From: Dendrobium chrysotoxum
Taxonomy: Eukaryota; Streptophyta; Magnoliopsida; Asparagales; Orchidaceae
DNA: 64,000 bases
Assembly: GCA_019925795.1 (NCBI GenBank)
Contig: CM034301.1
Coordinates: forward strand, 51,671,783-51,735,782
Direction: 5' to 3'
Part shown: positions 46,212-58,190 of the stretch, piece by piece
How the letters are laid out: every line of letters starts with the position of its first letter
Numbering within the stretch: position 1 is the first letter of the stretch
Notes under the pieces: model-generated
Database searches by the model: none
The model's input: only the letters and a program-made list of their open reading frames with translations
What the model was told of the DNA's origin: nothing
Made by a program: the position numbers and the translations under genes

Positions 46212-46985
46212 TTTACCCGGTTGAGTGGGAGCCCGACAGAGTCCCTGGGAGGCATTCCCCACCATCACTTTTACTCCAGATGTTCTGTAAAAGACTACGC
46301 AGACTCCAATTTCGTGGCTTATTTACTTTTGTTGAGGTCAGACAGAAGTATTGAGTCACCCCTATCCGCTGTTCCGAAAGGAGCAGGAGGAGATGGGATC
46401 CTTTCACCTTCTATTCTGCTGTTTGAAATGAACAGTCAGGTAGTTGGTTTTACTTACCGGTTGAGAGAGCCTGATAGAGTCCCTGGGAGGCATTCCTCAC
46501 CACCCCTTTACTCTGGATGTTCTGTAAAAGACTACGCAGACTCCAATTTCGTGGCTTATTTACTTTTGTTGAGGTCAGACAGAAGTATTGAGTCACCCCT
46601 ATCCGCTGTTCCGAAAGGAGCAGGAGGAGACGGGATCCTTTCACCTTCTATTCTGCTGTTTGAAATGAACAGTCAGGTAGTTGGTTTTACTTACCGGTTG
46701 AGAGAGCCCGACAGAGTCCCTGGGAGGCATTCCTCACCACCCCTTTACTCTGGATGTTCTGTAAAAGACTACGCAGACTCCAATTTCGTGGCTTATTTAC
46801 TTTTGTTGAGGTCAGACAGAAGTATTGAGTCACCCTTATCCGCTGTTCCGAAAGGAGCAGGAGGAGACGGGATCCTTTCACCTTCTATTCTGCTGTTTGA
46901 AATGAACAGTCAGGTAGTTGGTTTTACTTACCTGGTTGAGCGAGCCCGACAGTGTCCCTGGGAGGCATTCCTCACCACTACTTCT
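46212..46985 (+). repeat. 3.25 tandem copies of a 237-bp unit
   Basis: Units start at about 46212, 46449 and 46686, with a partial fourth at 46923. Copies 2 and 3 are nearly identical; copy 1 differs slightly at its start. The period is exactly 79 codons, so one 261-codon plus frame and mirrored 64-codon minus frames stay open through all copies. The protein reading (YADSNFVAYLLLLRSDRSIE) matches no family I know. I treat it as a repeat with accidental open frames. Confidence 0.92.
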
Positions 46986-47411
46986 CCCCTGATTATTTTG
47001 CCCTGATCAAGTAGACATCAGACTTTACCTGGTCGAGTGAGTCTGACAGTGTTCCTGGAAGGCATACCTCACCACTCTCTCACCTTCTATCCTGTTGTTT
47101 CGATACGGCCAGATGGATAGTTGGTTTGTTTTACAACCTTACTTTTTTGGGTTTTCTCTCCTCAGTTCTGCCCTCACTATAGGGTAAGGCAAAGAGAAGA
47201 TCTCTCCCACTTTGTTACCTTTTGGTGGCATGTTACTACTTCGCTCTTTGTTCTATCCTTGGCTCTGCCCTCGCTATAGGGCAAGGTCAGGAGAAAATTC
47301 CCCTTTGCTCTCTCTCACCTCTTTTGATGCTCTTTTCTCTGATTTTTACTCTACTTCTTCTGTCACATTCGGTCAACGCCAACACGAGCGGTTCACTAGT
47401 TTGTTCGCCAC

Positions 47412-47429
47412 TCCTGTTGGGGGTCAGTT
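47412..47429 (+). promoter_or_regulatory. polypurine tract region before 3' LTR
   Basis: ttgggggtcagtt directly precedes TGTTGACC. It is only moderately purine-rich, so the PPT call is tentative. Confidence 0.45.
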
Positions 47430-48467
47430 TGTTGACCTAGTTTTTACACCTGACCCCAGGTCTTGGGTCAATCCAGTTGACTAGGTCAACCTGGGTTGAC
47501 CTAAAGGGACCCATTTAGCTTAGGTTAGCCCCAAATCAGATCTTGATCAAACCAAATTCATCCAAGGCTCAACCCCTCCCCTCTTTGACCTATTTGACTA
47601 GGTTGACCAAGTCAACCCTTGACTTGGTCAACCCAAGTCATTAATGGGTCAATATGACCCATTAAGAGCAATTTAAAGCTCCAATCCTTTCCTAATCCAT
47701 TCAAAGCTCTAAACCACGGCCCAAGGGGCTTAATAACCTCCTAATCATGCCCTAAATCGAATCCTAGCCGTACATCTTAGATGGAGGAGTATATATAGTG
47801 ATCTAGGGCTTCTTTGGAAGGACTTTTTACCCTTGCTCTCTCCCAAGGCTCCTAGAACCCGAGGCTCTTGGTGTGAAAGCTCCCACGACCTTCCTCTACC
47901 TTTTCCCACCCAAGCCCGACGGTTAAGGCTCGCCGGCGGCGAGATCCCGGCGACCACGAGCTTTGGAACGTCCAAGCCTTTGATCCAACCAATCCAGAGC
48001 TCGTTTGATCAAGGTTTCAACAGGAGAAACGTACGAGGACAATCTACAAGTGCAACCGAGCCAAAATCCCCCTAACCGTTCCGCGGTCTGGAACGACCGT
48101 GGACCCTCCCCCGCTGTTCTGCCTGCGATCCGGCTCGATCTGAGCCGTTAATTCGAAATGGCGGACGATCCGACGGTCAGGAGACCGCGCTGACGCGGCA
48201 AGTGAAGCCGCGTTATCCGCGGTATGATTGCCGCATGATTGCGGCAATCATTGCCGGCGGTGCAATGATTGCGCCGCCAGGCAATGATTGGCCCGCGGTT
48301 AGTGTGGCCAATCAAGGCCCGCCACGGGGCTGACCGCCGCCGCCGTCATTTTTTTATTATTTTATTATTTTATTTATTTTAAAAATCCTTTTTTTATTTA
48401 AATTTAAAAAAAACATTTAAATAATAATAATATTATTATTATTATTTTTATTATTTTACTATTATTA

Positions 48468-48498
<31 letters not shown>

Positions 48499-48592
48499 TT
48501 ATTATCATTATTTTATTATTACTATTATTATTATTATTATTATTATTTTAATTATTGTTATTTTAATTATTATTATTATTATTATTATTTTA

Positions 48593-48623
<31 letters not shown>

Positions 48624-48683
48624 ATTATTACTATTATTATTATTATTGTTATTATTATTATTTTAATTACTTTAATTATTTTA

Positions 48684-48726
<43 letters not shown>

Positions 48727-48766
48727 TATTATTATTATTATTATTTTAATTATTTTAATTATCTTA

Positions 48767-48803
<37 letters not shown>

Positions 48804-48884
48804 TATTATTATTATTATTATTTTAATTATTTTAATTATTATTATTATTATTATTATATTATTATTATTATTATTATTATTTTA

Positions 48885-48926
<42 letters not shown>

Positions 48927-48948
48927 TTAATTATTTTAATTATTTATA

Positions 48949-48994
<46 letters not shown>

Positions 48995-51900
48995 TAAAAT
49001 TTATTTCTAAATCATATTAATATTATTATTATTATTACTATTATTATCATTATTAATATTATTATAATATTAATATTATAATTAATAATATTATTATTTT
49101 AATAATATTATTATTATTTTAATAATAAAATTATTATAACTAATATTTTTATCATTATAATATTAATTATTATCTTTATTAATATTATTATAATATTAAT
49201 ATTATAATTAATAATATTATTATTTTAATAATAATATTATTATGAATAATATTTTTATTATTATTATATTAATTATCATTATTAATGTTATTATAATATT
49301 AATATTATAATCAATAATATTATTATTTTAATGATATTATTATTATGAATAATATTTTTATTATTATTATATTAATTACTATCATTATTAGTACTATTAT
49401 AATATTAATATTATAATTAATAATATTATAATTTTAATAATATTATTGTTATGATTATTATTATTATTATAATATTAATTATTATTATTACTAATATTAT
49501 TATATTAATATTGTTAATTAATAATAATATTATTATTTTTAATAATAGTATTATTATGTTAATATTAATATCACTATAAATATTAATATTTATTATTTCA
49601 TATTATCATAATATTTTAATTATTAATTATTTAAATTTATTTTAAAATTCATATATTATTATATCTGATTTATTTTAAAATTATTAATTATTTTCAAATA
49701 TTAACTATTTTAAATTATTTTAAAATTACCTTTAAACCTATTTAACTTCAAAAATTCATAACTTTGCCATTTTAAATCGGATTTTGACGCACAATACCTT
49801 AAAATTTTCAGAAAAATATGAATTTTAATTTAAAATTATTTCCTGTATGTGATTCTATCATTTCTGGATGTTTTCTGTATTCCTATGTTATTTAATTATT
49901 TAAATATTATTTAATTAATATAAGTAATTATTTTAAAATAAAAATTATTTTAAAACCCCCTTGGTGGCTGGTAGACCTCCTATACTTATGAACTGAAGTA
50001 TTTTTCAATTATCTTATTCTCAAATTTATATTATTTATAATATTTATCTATTTTAAAAAATGATTTTTAAAATTACGTATTATTTAAATCCTTTAATTTT
50101 GGGAGGTCCACCCCTTATGAAATTTTAAACCTAGGACCTATATGTGAACAGCATTCATGTGGGAGAAGGATTAGTGAATGATCGTATCCCGATCATCCAC
50201 TAATCACTTCATTAGGCTTCTTTACTTAATATTTTCGTAGTCCTTGCATGTGTAGGTTGCATAAGCACATAGCCTAGGCTCTCCTAGTTCTAAGGACTTG
50301 ATTGGTGTGTTTATATTTGCTGCATTTACCCTCTATATTGCCTAAGGGTTAGCTAACTCACTTTTATTCCTGCTCAGTGTAGTGACACACTAAGGACAAT
50401 AATTAAGGACTGTCTAGCGAACTTAGAATATTTCTAGGAGCTAGGATAGATCCCGGATTGCTATAAAACTTTAAACACTAGTGCTTAGTGACATCTGGAA
50501 TCCTCTAGAATTTTCTAGGAATTTTCTGGACTTTTTAAAACACTTAATTAGCAAACCCTAATTTACCCGTTAATTAAGCCTTTGAAACTTCAGAAAAATC
50601 TAATGAATCCATTTTAAATCAGAAAAATACCCATAATACCTCAAACTCTCCAGAATTCAGTCCCCAACCTTAGATAATTAGGGCCCCTTAATTGGACCTT
50701 AATCTGGACTTTAATTCAACCTTAATCAAAAATCACCTTTTTGCCTTAATTAAATCATTAAAAATTATTAAAAATCCCAAAATTTCCCCAAATACTTGGG
50801 AACACCTTCTTAGGTCATTTCTGACCTTTGGGGGTGATCCCAATCAGTTTGGAGCTGATTTGGGCCAAAACCCCCAAAGTACCCCTAATTAGGCAATTCC
50901 GATAATTCATTTAATTGCCCCAACTTCTAAAAATCATAACTAATTACAAAAAATTCCAAAATAGGAAAACTAAAAGGCATTCACCTCTAATTAAATTCTA
51001 ATATTTATTAAAAATACTAGGTGTCCAGAAATTAGCTTAAACTGAAAAGTCAACTTTCCGGTCAACCGTAGCCTATAGTCTAGAGCCCGAAACTTCTAAA
51101 ATTCATAACTTTGCGTAGGAAACTCCAAATCCAGCAAACTCAAAGGCATTCAACTCACATTAGGGTCTAGTATTTATCAAAAATATTAAGATTTCATAAA
51201 TCAACTAAAATCAAAAATTCAACAATCCGGTCAAACTTAGTTCAAAATAAGACCAAAACTTCAGAAATTCATAACTTTGGGTAGAAGAATCCAAATTGGG
51301 CATGCTAACTGTCTAACTGATCAAGTTGAAGCCTAGTATTTTATAAAAATATCAGCTGGTCATGAATACTCTTTAATCAAAAAGTTAATTTTGGACCCCC
51401 CTTTTGCTTAGTGTATAGGTGGACCCCGAACCCCCTAAAACTCACTAATGCAATTTAAACTTTAAATATTATTACCCTAAGCATTAAAAATGACCTACAT
51501 ATCAAATTAACTAAAATGGATCTTACTCCATTTATACTTGAACTTTAAATAAAGCTCCCTTTTCAGACTAACAACAAACATGGACAGTAGGCAACTGTAA
51601 CTAACTACCTAGCTTAGGATCTACCACAGCCACACAGGCCTCTACACACACTGTAGAATTGTTTGCTAGGGCACCACTTCTAGACTTAGGTTAGGCCGGT
51701 GTTTACTTTTCTGCCGCGTGCCGAGCTTTTTCGGATTTCATTGCATGTTGTGATTGAACTATTGGTGTGTTTGCTTACTTCTACTGCACCCTGGGATTTG
51801 ATGTGATTGCACGATATACTACCCATAGGTTAGGATCGATGTTGATACTAATGATGTTTTCTGCAGGTGGCCATGCTCATGCAGTGCTAAATATAAGGGG

Positions 51901-53339
51901 GGCAATAATCATGATTTAAAAATTAATACTGTTTTACGCAGGTGCTTCAGAAATTGCTCAGCCCCCCTAAATAAATGAGGGCTAAAATAATAAATCATTA
52001 TAAATTGCTACAGGTACTCCAGAGCTCGCTTAGTCCTCAAAATAATTAAGAGCATGGCCAAGTGTGGCTGTGATGAGCACTTTTATTTTTATATAAATTG
52101 CTTGGGATGAAATATTAACTGCTTGGGATGATTTTCACTAGGATAACCTTGTAGGAGAGTCTAGATTTACTGTTTTCATTTAATGTAATTATTTGTAATC
52201 TGGTATAGAGTTGTGAAAGTTTATTTTGAGTGGGGGTACTAGGATCCAAAGGTTGGATTCCGAAGAGGAAAGGACACCCAGAATGAGGATGGTCCTTTTC
52301 TATTTAGAAATCCAAATTTGGATCGTTCTACTACCTGAAAAATCCAATGGAGCTGAGATCCAAGGAGTCTGAGAAAGAGAAGATCAAGAAGATGAAGGTC
52401 TACAGTATCCCACTCAAAAATAACTTGCGTCAGTCTTAGGATTAGAAATTCGGGTTGTTGGCAGTGGTGCCCGGCCACTTTAATTTTCTGCAGACCCTGG
52501 GTTGTAATTAAGGGCAGTTGGCCTATGGACATTTATTAATTTGTTTGGATAATTTTGATGTGTTTTATGATTGTGTGCCTCTAGGATTGTTTGCTTTTCA
52601 TAGTTTATTGGCGATCTGCATGCCGCTTTTGTTTTAGCCTGGATTTCGTTAGGCTCTCTAAGGACTAAAACCTTTTCTACTCGCAACTAATATTTAAAAT
52701 TTTAAGTTTTAAGTAATTTAGAAACTTAACGACCTAGGGAATTGTTGGAATCGTCCGGGGTCGCATGCATATCGTTGCATTTCTCTCTTTCCTTCTATAA
52801 GACACTTCCCCGCCTGCGGGTAGAGTCCGAATAATCCGACCTATGAGGATGAGGTGCCGGACCTGGGGAAGCCCAGTCTAATTCTAAAAATTATTTTATA
52901 AGCCTTTTTTTAAAGTTCTATGCATACCTGATTTGGATACTTTAACTAGCATGCATTGCATTAGAAACTAACTAAATCATAATTTCAATTGCATTAGCTC
53001 TAGAAGCATCCACCCAACATCAGTCTGGGGCCAATTAGGAAATCCTCTAGATGTCGGCCCTACTTCCAAGAACCATAACATACCTACCCATCTTTCATAA
53101 ATGACTGGACAACATGGTTTTAAAGCGATTAGGTGGTTAGCTGGCTCCCCCTTCCAGGCCGGGGTAAGTCCAGGTTTTGCATTGCATTAGTTAGGACACG
53201 GGTGTTAGTGTTACATAGAACACTAAACCCATTAGATTCAGGATTCAAGGCTACTATTGTTTCATAGTACGCCTCATCAGTAGGTAGGTCTTCTGTCTTC
53301 CAGAGACCCTAAACCCTACATATCCGCGTCACATGGATG
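47430..53339 (+). mobile_element. 3' LTR of the Tat-type element, rearranged
   Basis: It starts TGTTGACC and follows the 5' LTR to the equivalent of 32713. I count three substitutions in the first 645 bp. A 264-bp block (27251-27514 in the 5' LTR) is deleted at a CTA microhomology near 48074. The ATT tract differs in unit number. The last 499 bp of the LTR are missing: at GGATG (53335-53339) the sequence jumps to gag. There is therefore no LTR end and no TSD to pair with GTGGG on the left. TATA is at 47790-47797. Confidence 0.9.
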
Positions 53340-53444
53340 GCAGATTCGTTGGCTCACCAGGAGCCAGTTCAGAGGAGAGTGGTCCCTAGGCAGCGGGCAC
53401 CACGACCAGTTGCAATTTCCCCTACCCCGGACGTTACAGTTGCC
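53340..53444 (+). pseudogene. gag fragment fused to the 3' LTR
   Basis: It matches 34275-34380 of the gag region with about four substitutions and one single-base difference. It keeps CAG where the upstream copy has a TAG stop (34292), and lacks the extra A. After 53444 homology stops abruptly (ttgcc / attattgg). A gag fragment downstream of an LTR shows that a second internal domain once followed this LTR. Confidence 0.88.
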
Positions 53445-54684
53445 ATTATTGGAGTCTTATATTTCCATTGATTTGAACTTATTTTATAAATTTTGTTCAT
53501 CTCGCACCCTACCATTAGGTTCTTGTGATTTTCTTCCAGGCCCGGTGGAGGGATGTGACAGTATCTATTTGTTCCATGATCATAAGCTATTTATCATTAT
53601 ATATTCTTAGGGGTGTCAATATTGGACACGACCCGAAAACCTGACTCAAAAATTTTGGGTTCGGGTCGATCCGGTTAGCTAATGAGTTGGGTTAGGGTTT
53701 GAATATTTGACCTATTTTGAGTTTTGGGTCGTGTTCAGGTCAACCTGATAACCCAATTTTGACCCGTTTTTAACCTGATTTATACATTAAGAATAAATAT
53801 TACAGAGGCAGGCTGCACGTTTCGTTATGCGGCTTTCGAGTTTAGCCTTTCCTCTTCTTTGTTTTGCACTTTCGCTCGGTGCCCTTGCCTAGGGTTTCAT
53901 CTGCGTTCTTCCATTCTTCGTGAATGAGTGTTGGTTTTAGACTAGGTTTCTTCTATCGCATTTGAAGAATTCAAGTCTCCTTCTCTCCACTCTTAGTTAG
54001 GTATTTCACAGCAAGCTTCCGGCATATATCGAGACCCGATAACCCTTTTGTTGCTTTGCATTTGGAGATAGTGTGATGATAGGATATTAGGATTATTGCT
54101 TTGCAAGATTAGTAGTCTTTAACTCTTTATTATGAGTTTCCAAAAAATTTATTCATATTTGAGCTTCTCAAATGGAAGCCCTAGATGTTGTGTGCAGTGT
54201 GCGTGATTAACAAACCCTAGAGATGATTTATCACTATTTATCCTTTATTCTTTACTGATTTATATTCATATATGATTACATGATTTACATCTGATCTGAA
54301 GGCAAAATATCTTTGCTTGACCTTCGTTGCTCTTCGTCCCTCATTATGTTAGTTTGATCAGCTTATTGGAGCCGTTGTGCGCCATATGTTATGGAAATGT
54401 TTTCTTCTATTTTTTGGGGTTAGTAGTGCTTATCCATTTATTCTGCTTGTTGGAACCATTGTGTGCTTTTGTGTTCCTCTGTTCAGTCTATTGCATTAAT
54501 TAGGGTGCATTTGTGGGAGTTATTGTGATATTATCTAATGTCTATTTCTATTTTCTATCTAATTGACTAATTCATCTATTAGATGAATTTACATTAACTT
54601 CAATAAATGTTGAACTCATCCTTCTCTATTGTAGCTTCATATTTATATCAACTTTAATAAATGTTTTCATATGGGCCTTATTAG

Positions 54685-56154
54685 ATGGAGGCACTGCAGG
54701 AAAATAGCCCATTACCGTCGGAATTTTTGGCCGATAATATATGCCGGAAACGGCGTCGACCGTACCGGCGGATATTCCGACGGTACGTATGCGGCAAAAT
54801 TTCTGGTGGATGTACCGGCGCTAAATTACTAAAGCACATTACGCCGGAATTACATCGAAAATGTTTTATTTTCTGACGCATCTCCCGCTGGAAATGACGG
54901 ACGGAATTACCGATGGAATTTACGCCAGCTTACTTAAAGTCGTCGAAATATTACCGGCTCAATATCCGTCGGTACTATTACCGACAGAGTACCCGCCGGA
55001 AAATCTACCGGTTAAGGCCCTATTTCGTGCCCTCCGTGCCTGGTTGCTCATTTCGTTCGACTTCTTCTCTCTGTATTAATGTGTTTTGGACATGATTTAT
55101 AATATACTCTTGTGGACATCTGCATAAGTTGAGGAGGATGTTGTTTTGGACATATTTTATAATATACTCTTATGAATTCTTTTCTACTTTTATTGTTTAT
55201 GTTTATTGTGTGCATGTTTATTTATTTGTTACTTGCATATATTTTATAATATAATTGAGGATGTTATTGATCAGAAGTGGCACATATTTTTGCATCTTCT
55301 GTTTGCAGGTGTGGAAATCTGATTTTAAAGGTAAGTAGTTTTTTTTTTTATTTATGCTACAGGTTTCCAGTGGATTTATCATCGGAAACTGTGTCGGTAA
55401 TATGATATATCATATGTTTCGGCGGATTATCCATCGGGCATGTTCGTTGGCTTCTCCGTCAGACATGTCCGGCGGCTTCTCCGCCAGAAATGTCCGGCGG
55501 CTAGTCCACCGGTAATATTCGACGGTAAGTGGGGCGTCATTTTTCTTGCGGCGTATTATCCGTCAGTATTTGCCAGCGGAGAATCCCCCAAAAAATACCA
55601 GCGGCTAATACACCGAAATTCATGAACAGAGTGGACATCGTTTTCCATAAAAATTTTGCCGGAAGTATGCCAGAAAGTCTGCCGGAAATATTACCGGGGG
55701 AATTAATCCGCCGGTAATGTATTTCTGATGCGTGAATTACCGTCGGAGGGATTTGCGTCGGAACTCCATCAGAAATCTGTAATTTTCGGCAGATTTTTAT
55801 TGTTACCAATGGATTCTGTCCGCCGGTAACAATAAATTTTTCTGTAGTGAGGATTCTAACACAGTTGTTGAAAGTACTCCTTTCGATGAGAATGTGCAAG
55901 CAGGCAATACTCCTAGATCAGTTGACATAGAAAATGATGATGATGATTTGTGTAATATTGAAGGAAAAGATTTAGATGGCCCCTCTACCCTCAAGAAAAG
56001 AAGAAAAATGAGTTCAACAGTTTGGGATTATTATAAGATGTTACCCCTTCCTAGTGATGGCAAGCAGAGATTTAAATATAGGAAATGTGGGGCAATATAT
56101 TAGTGTGACAGCCAGTATGACATTGGCAATTTAGGGCGCCATTTTGCAAAATTG
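54685..56154 (+). pseudogene. hAT transposase, N-terminal BED-finger exon, split by CACTA
   Basis: An exon appears to start at a ttag acceptor with ATG GAG at 54685-54690. The CACTA interrupts, and the reading continues from 55853 (DSNTVVESTPFDENVQAG) through an acidic stretch (ENDDDD) and a KKRRK basic run to a BED-type zinc finger: SSTVWDYYKMLPLPSDGKQR, KYRKCGAIY, then GNLGRHFAKL. The first finger Cys is replaced by Tyr, and a TAG lies after AIY (56101). DNA-binding is therefore probably lost. Confidence 0.8.
54692..55849. mobile_element. non-autonomous CACTA element, 1158 bp, TSD AGG
   Basis: The ends CACTGCAGGAAAAT and ATTTTTCTGTAGTG are inverted repeats of the CACTA type. AGG is duplicated at 54689-54691 and 55850-55852. 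Subterminal regions (about 54705-55020 and 55380-55830) are filled with ccggcgg / ccgtcgg / gccggaa words in both orientations, as in En/Spm elements. The middle is AT-rich with a direct repeat of ttttggacat.attttataatatactctt (55084 and 55144). No transposase is present. Confidence 0.93.
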
Positions 56155-56281
56155 TAAAAAAAAAAAGATACTCGTGACATTGGGCAGCTTATTCTACAGT
56201 CAAATGCCAACTCATCCATCTCCATATTTGTATTTAGGTTTGACATACATGTGTTTTGTTAGTTATTCATGCTAGCTAATT

Positions 56282-56922
56282 ATGCATGATCTTTCTTTTC
56301 AGTGTGTTGAATGGGTTGGTCAACGTGCATTATTGCATTATCTCTGTCATGATCTGCAAATAGTTTCTAGAAATACTGCCAGAAGTGATTGCAAAAAGTT
56401 TTTTACTAAAGAGAAAGGCCTTACTCAAAAGGAGATTTTAAAATGTACCAGTAGAGTTTTGTTGACTTCTGACTTATGGACATCAATTAATACTGATGGG
56501 TTCATTTGCTTGACGACCCATTTCATTGATAACAACTAGTCGTTGCAAAAAAGATTAATAATTTTGATTTCATGTCACCACCACATGATGGTATTGCTTT
56601 GTGTGAGAAACTTCATTCTTTTTTAACTGAATGGAAAATTCAGAATAAACTTTTTAGTATTACTCTAGATAATACTTCAGCTAATAATGTTTCTGTTGAA
56701 TTTTTAAGAAACCAATTAAATTTGTGTGGTGGACTATTGTGTAAGGGTGATTTTTTTCATATAAGATATTGTGCTCATGTTGTGAATCTTATCGTAATAC
56801 ATATTTTCGTTATAGTTGTGAATGATTCAGAACTTGAGAGTGTAACTGAGGACATCATGAACTTAAATATTTTAGAAATTGGCAGCAAAGACAGCAACGG
56901 TTCAGCTAACAAAATAGCGTAG
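56282..56922 (+). pseudogene. hAT transposase, catalytic-region fragment
   Basis: Typical hAT blocks: VSRNTARSDCKKFF, LLTSDLWTSINTDGFICLTTHFID, then after a stop (TAG near 56538) and a one-base frame change HDGIALCEKLHSFLTEWKIQ, SITLDNTSANNVSVEFL and DFFHIRYCAHVVNLIV. The SDLWTS and DNTSAN blocks carry catalytic-region Asp residues. After residue block VTEDIMNLN the frame stops, and neither the insertion-domain helices nor the hATC dimerisation domain follow. The sequence 56930-58190 is non-coding. Confidence 0.88.
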
Positions 56923-56929
56923 ATGGTTT

Positions 56930-58190
56930 TGAGGAGGAAGTTTTAAGAGCTATCAATTATTTGTTTCTTAATTATGTTGAATTAGTAGAGATTTTATATG
57001 CTCTTGTAGTCCTGTTGTGGTGTTTAGTATATTTTTGTGATGAATTTACATGTTAATTGGATTTTTGCTGGCTTGTTGTTCTATTCTGGCTTATTGTTGG
57101 CAAGTTGTTGCAGTGTTGCTAAATTATTCTGGTTGCTGAAAACCTAGTTCCTGAATTTGCAGAAGTTTTGAAACTTGAAATGCTTTTATGCTGTTGTTCA
57201 ACACATGCTTTAATGCTTATATGTTTTATGCTGCTATTTAAATGCGGGTTGAGTTCTCTGTAGCCTGTTTTGGTGCTGACGTGAAGTTGTGAATGGTTAA
57301 ATTTTTGCCTGTTCTTGTTGAGTGCTACTATTTTCTTTGCCCGAATCCTGTTATGGGCTTTATCCTTATGGTTGCTGTAAATCTATTGGAGTCTTACCTA
57401 TTGCTCATTTGTTGTTGGCAATGGCCTTGTGGGTTGTTGGCTTGTTGTTGAATTTGAACTTCTAATGCTTAATCAATTCATCCATTTGATGAATTAAGGT
57501 AAAGGGTTTAGCAATGAAAGCTCAAGCGATGATGAAAAATCTTCTAAACTGAAAGTGAGAGCCGTCGGGCATTAGGGGTAAATACTATTGCAACCAGGTG
57601 GCATTTGAGTTAGCTTAGATCAAGAGCATATACTTTCTTATTTCACATATACTACATTAAGCTTAATGGCTAATGCAAACTTCCACCTTGGATGGTAATA
57701 GAGAATTAGAAAAAATCAAATATACAATATTTACTCACTTCTCAATAGTTGCTAAATGTGTTGGAGGGTTTACCTAAGCTATTTGATAAAGCTTTCTAAT
57801 TATATTATCTCATTATTTAGAATTTTATGATTTTTATTTGCTTATTACTTTTAAGTTATAAGTGTTTAACCATCTTTCTTTTGCAGTTAATTCAAGTTGA
57901 AGTGTAGGAGGTTTAATGGTGTCTTCAAGTTGAAGTGCAGGAGGTGTAATTTGACTATTTGAGTTTATTTGTAAATTGCAAATTTCCAATCATGTAAATG
58001 TAATGTATTAAACATTTAAAACATTAATTATTATGTATTTTATTTTTGTAATAAATGTAACATTGTAATTTGTAAACAATTTATATAATAGTTACAAGTT
58101 TTTTTCATTTTTGTATACATAATTTGCAAAATATCATGTATTAACTGTAAATTAATTTTCCAAAAATCAAGTCGCCTTCATGTATCTAAT
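56930..58190. other. non-coding 3' part of the hAT element
   Basis: TG-rich then AT-rich sequence, no frame. A short tandem duplication ttcaagttgaagtg.aggaggt lies at 57893 and 57926. Palindromic attcatc.tttgatgaat-type words are at 54565 and 57477. Confidence 0.6.

Larger units (their letters stand above)
42502..47429 (+). other. 4.9-kb non-coding region between pol and 3' LTR, tandem-repeat-rich
   Basis: No protein family is recognised. It is a mosaic of at least four unrelated tandem arrays (43356-43511, 44770-45690, 45917-46145 and 46212-46985) separated by unique sequence. The ccacgacgactt.tcctctaccac line occurs at 42606 and again at 45777. Long 3' untranslated regions of this kind are typical of Tat/Ogre-type elements. 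Plus-strand frames inside it are repeat-derived. Confidence 0.75.

Noticed and set aside
46221..47006. 261-codon plus-strand frame as a novel repeat protein
   Set aside because: It is produced by a 237-bp tandem unit whose period is a multiple of three. Minus-strand frames are equally open, there is no start context, and no family resemblance was seen.
53445..53607. Remaining 3' LTR end or TSD of the Tat-type element
   Set aside because: No homology to the LTR end and no GTGGG directly after a TG...CA terminus; the element's right boundary is lost.
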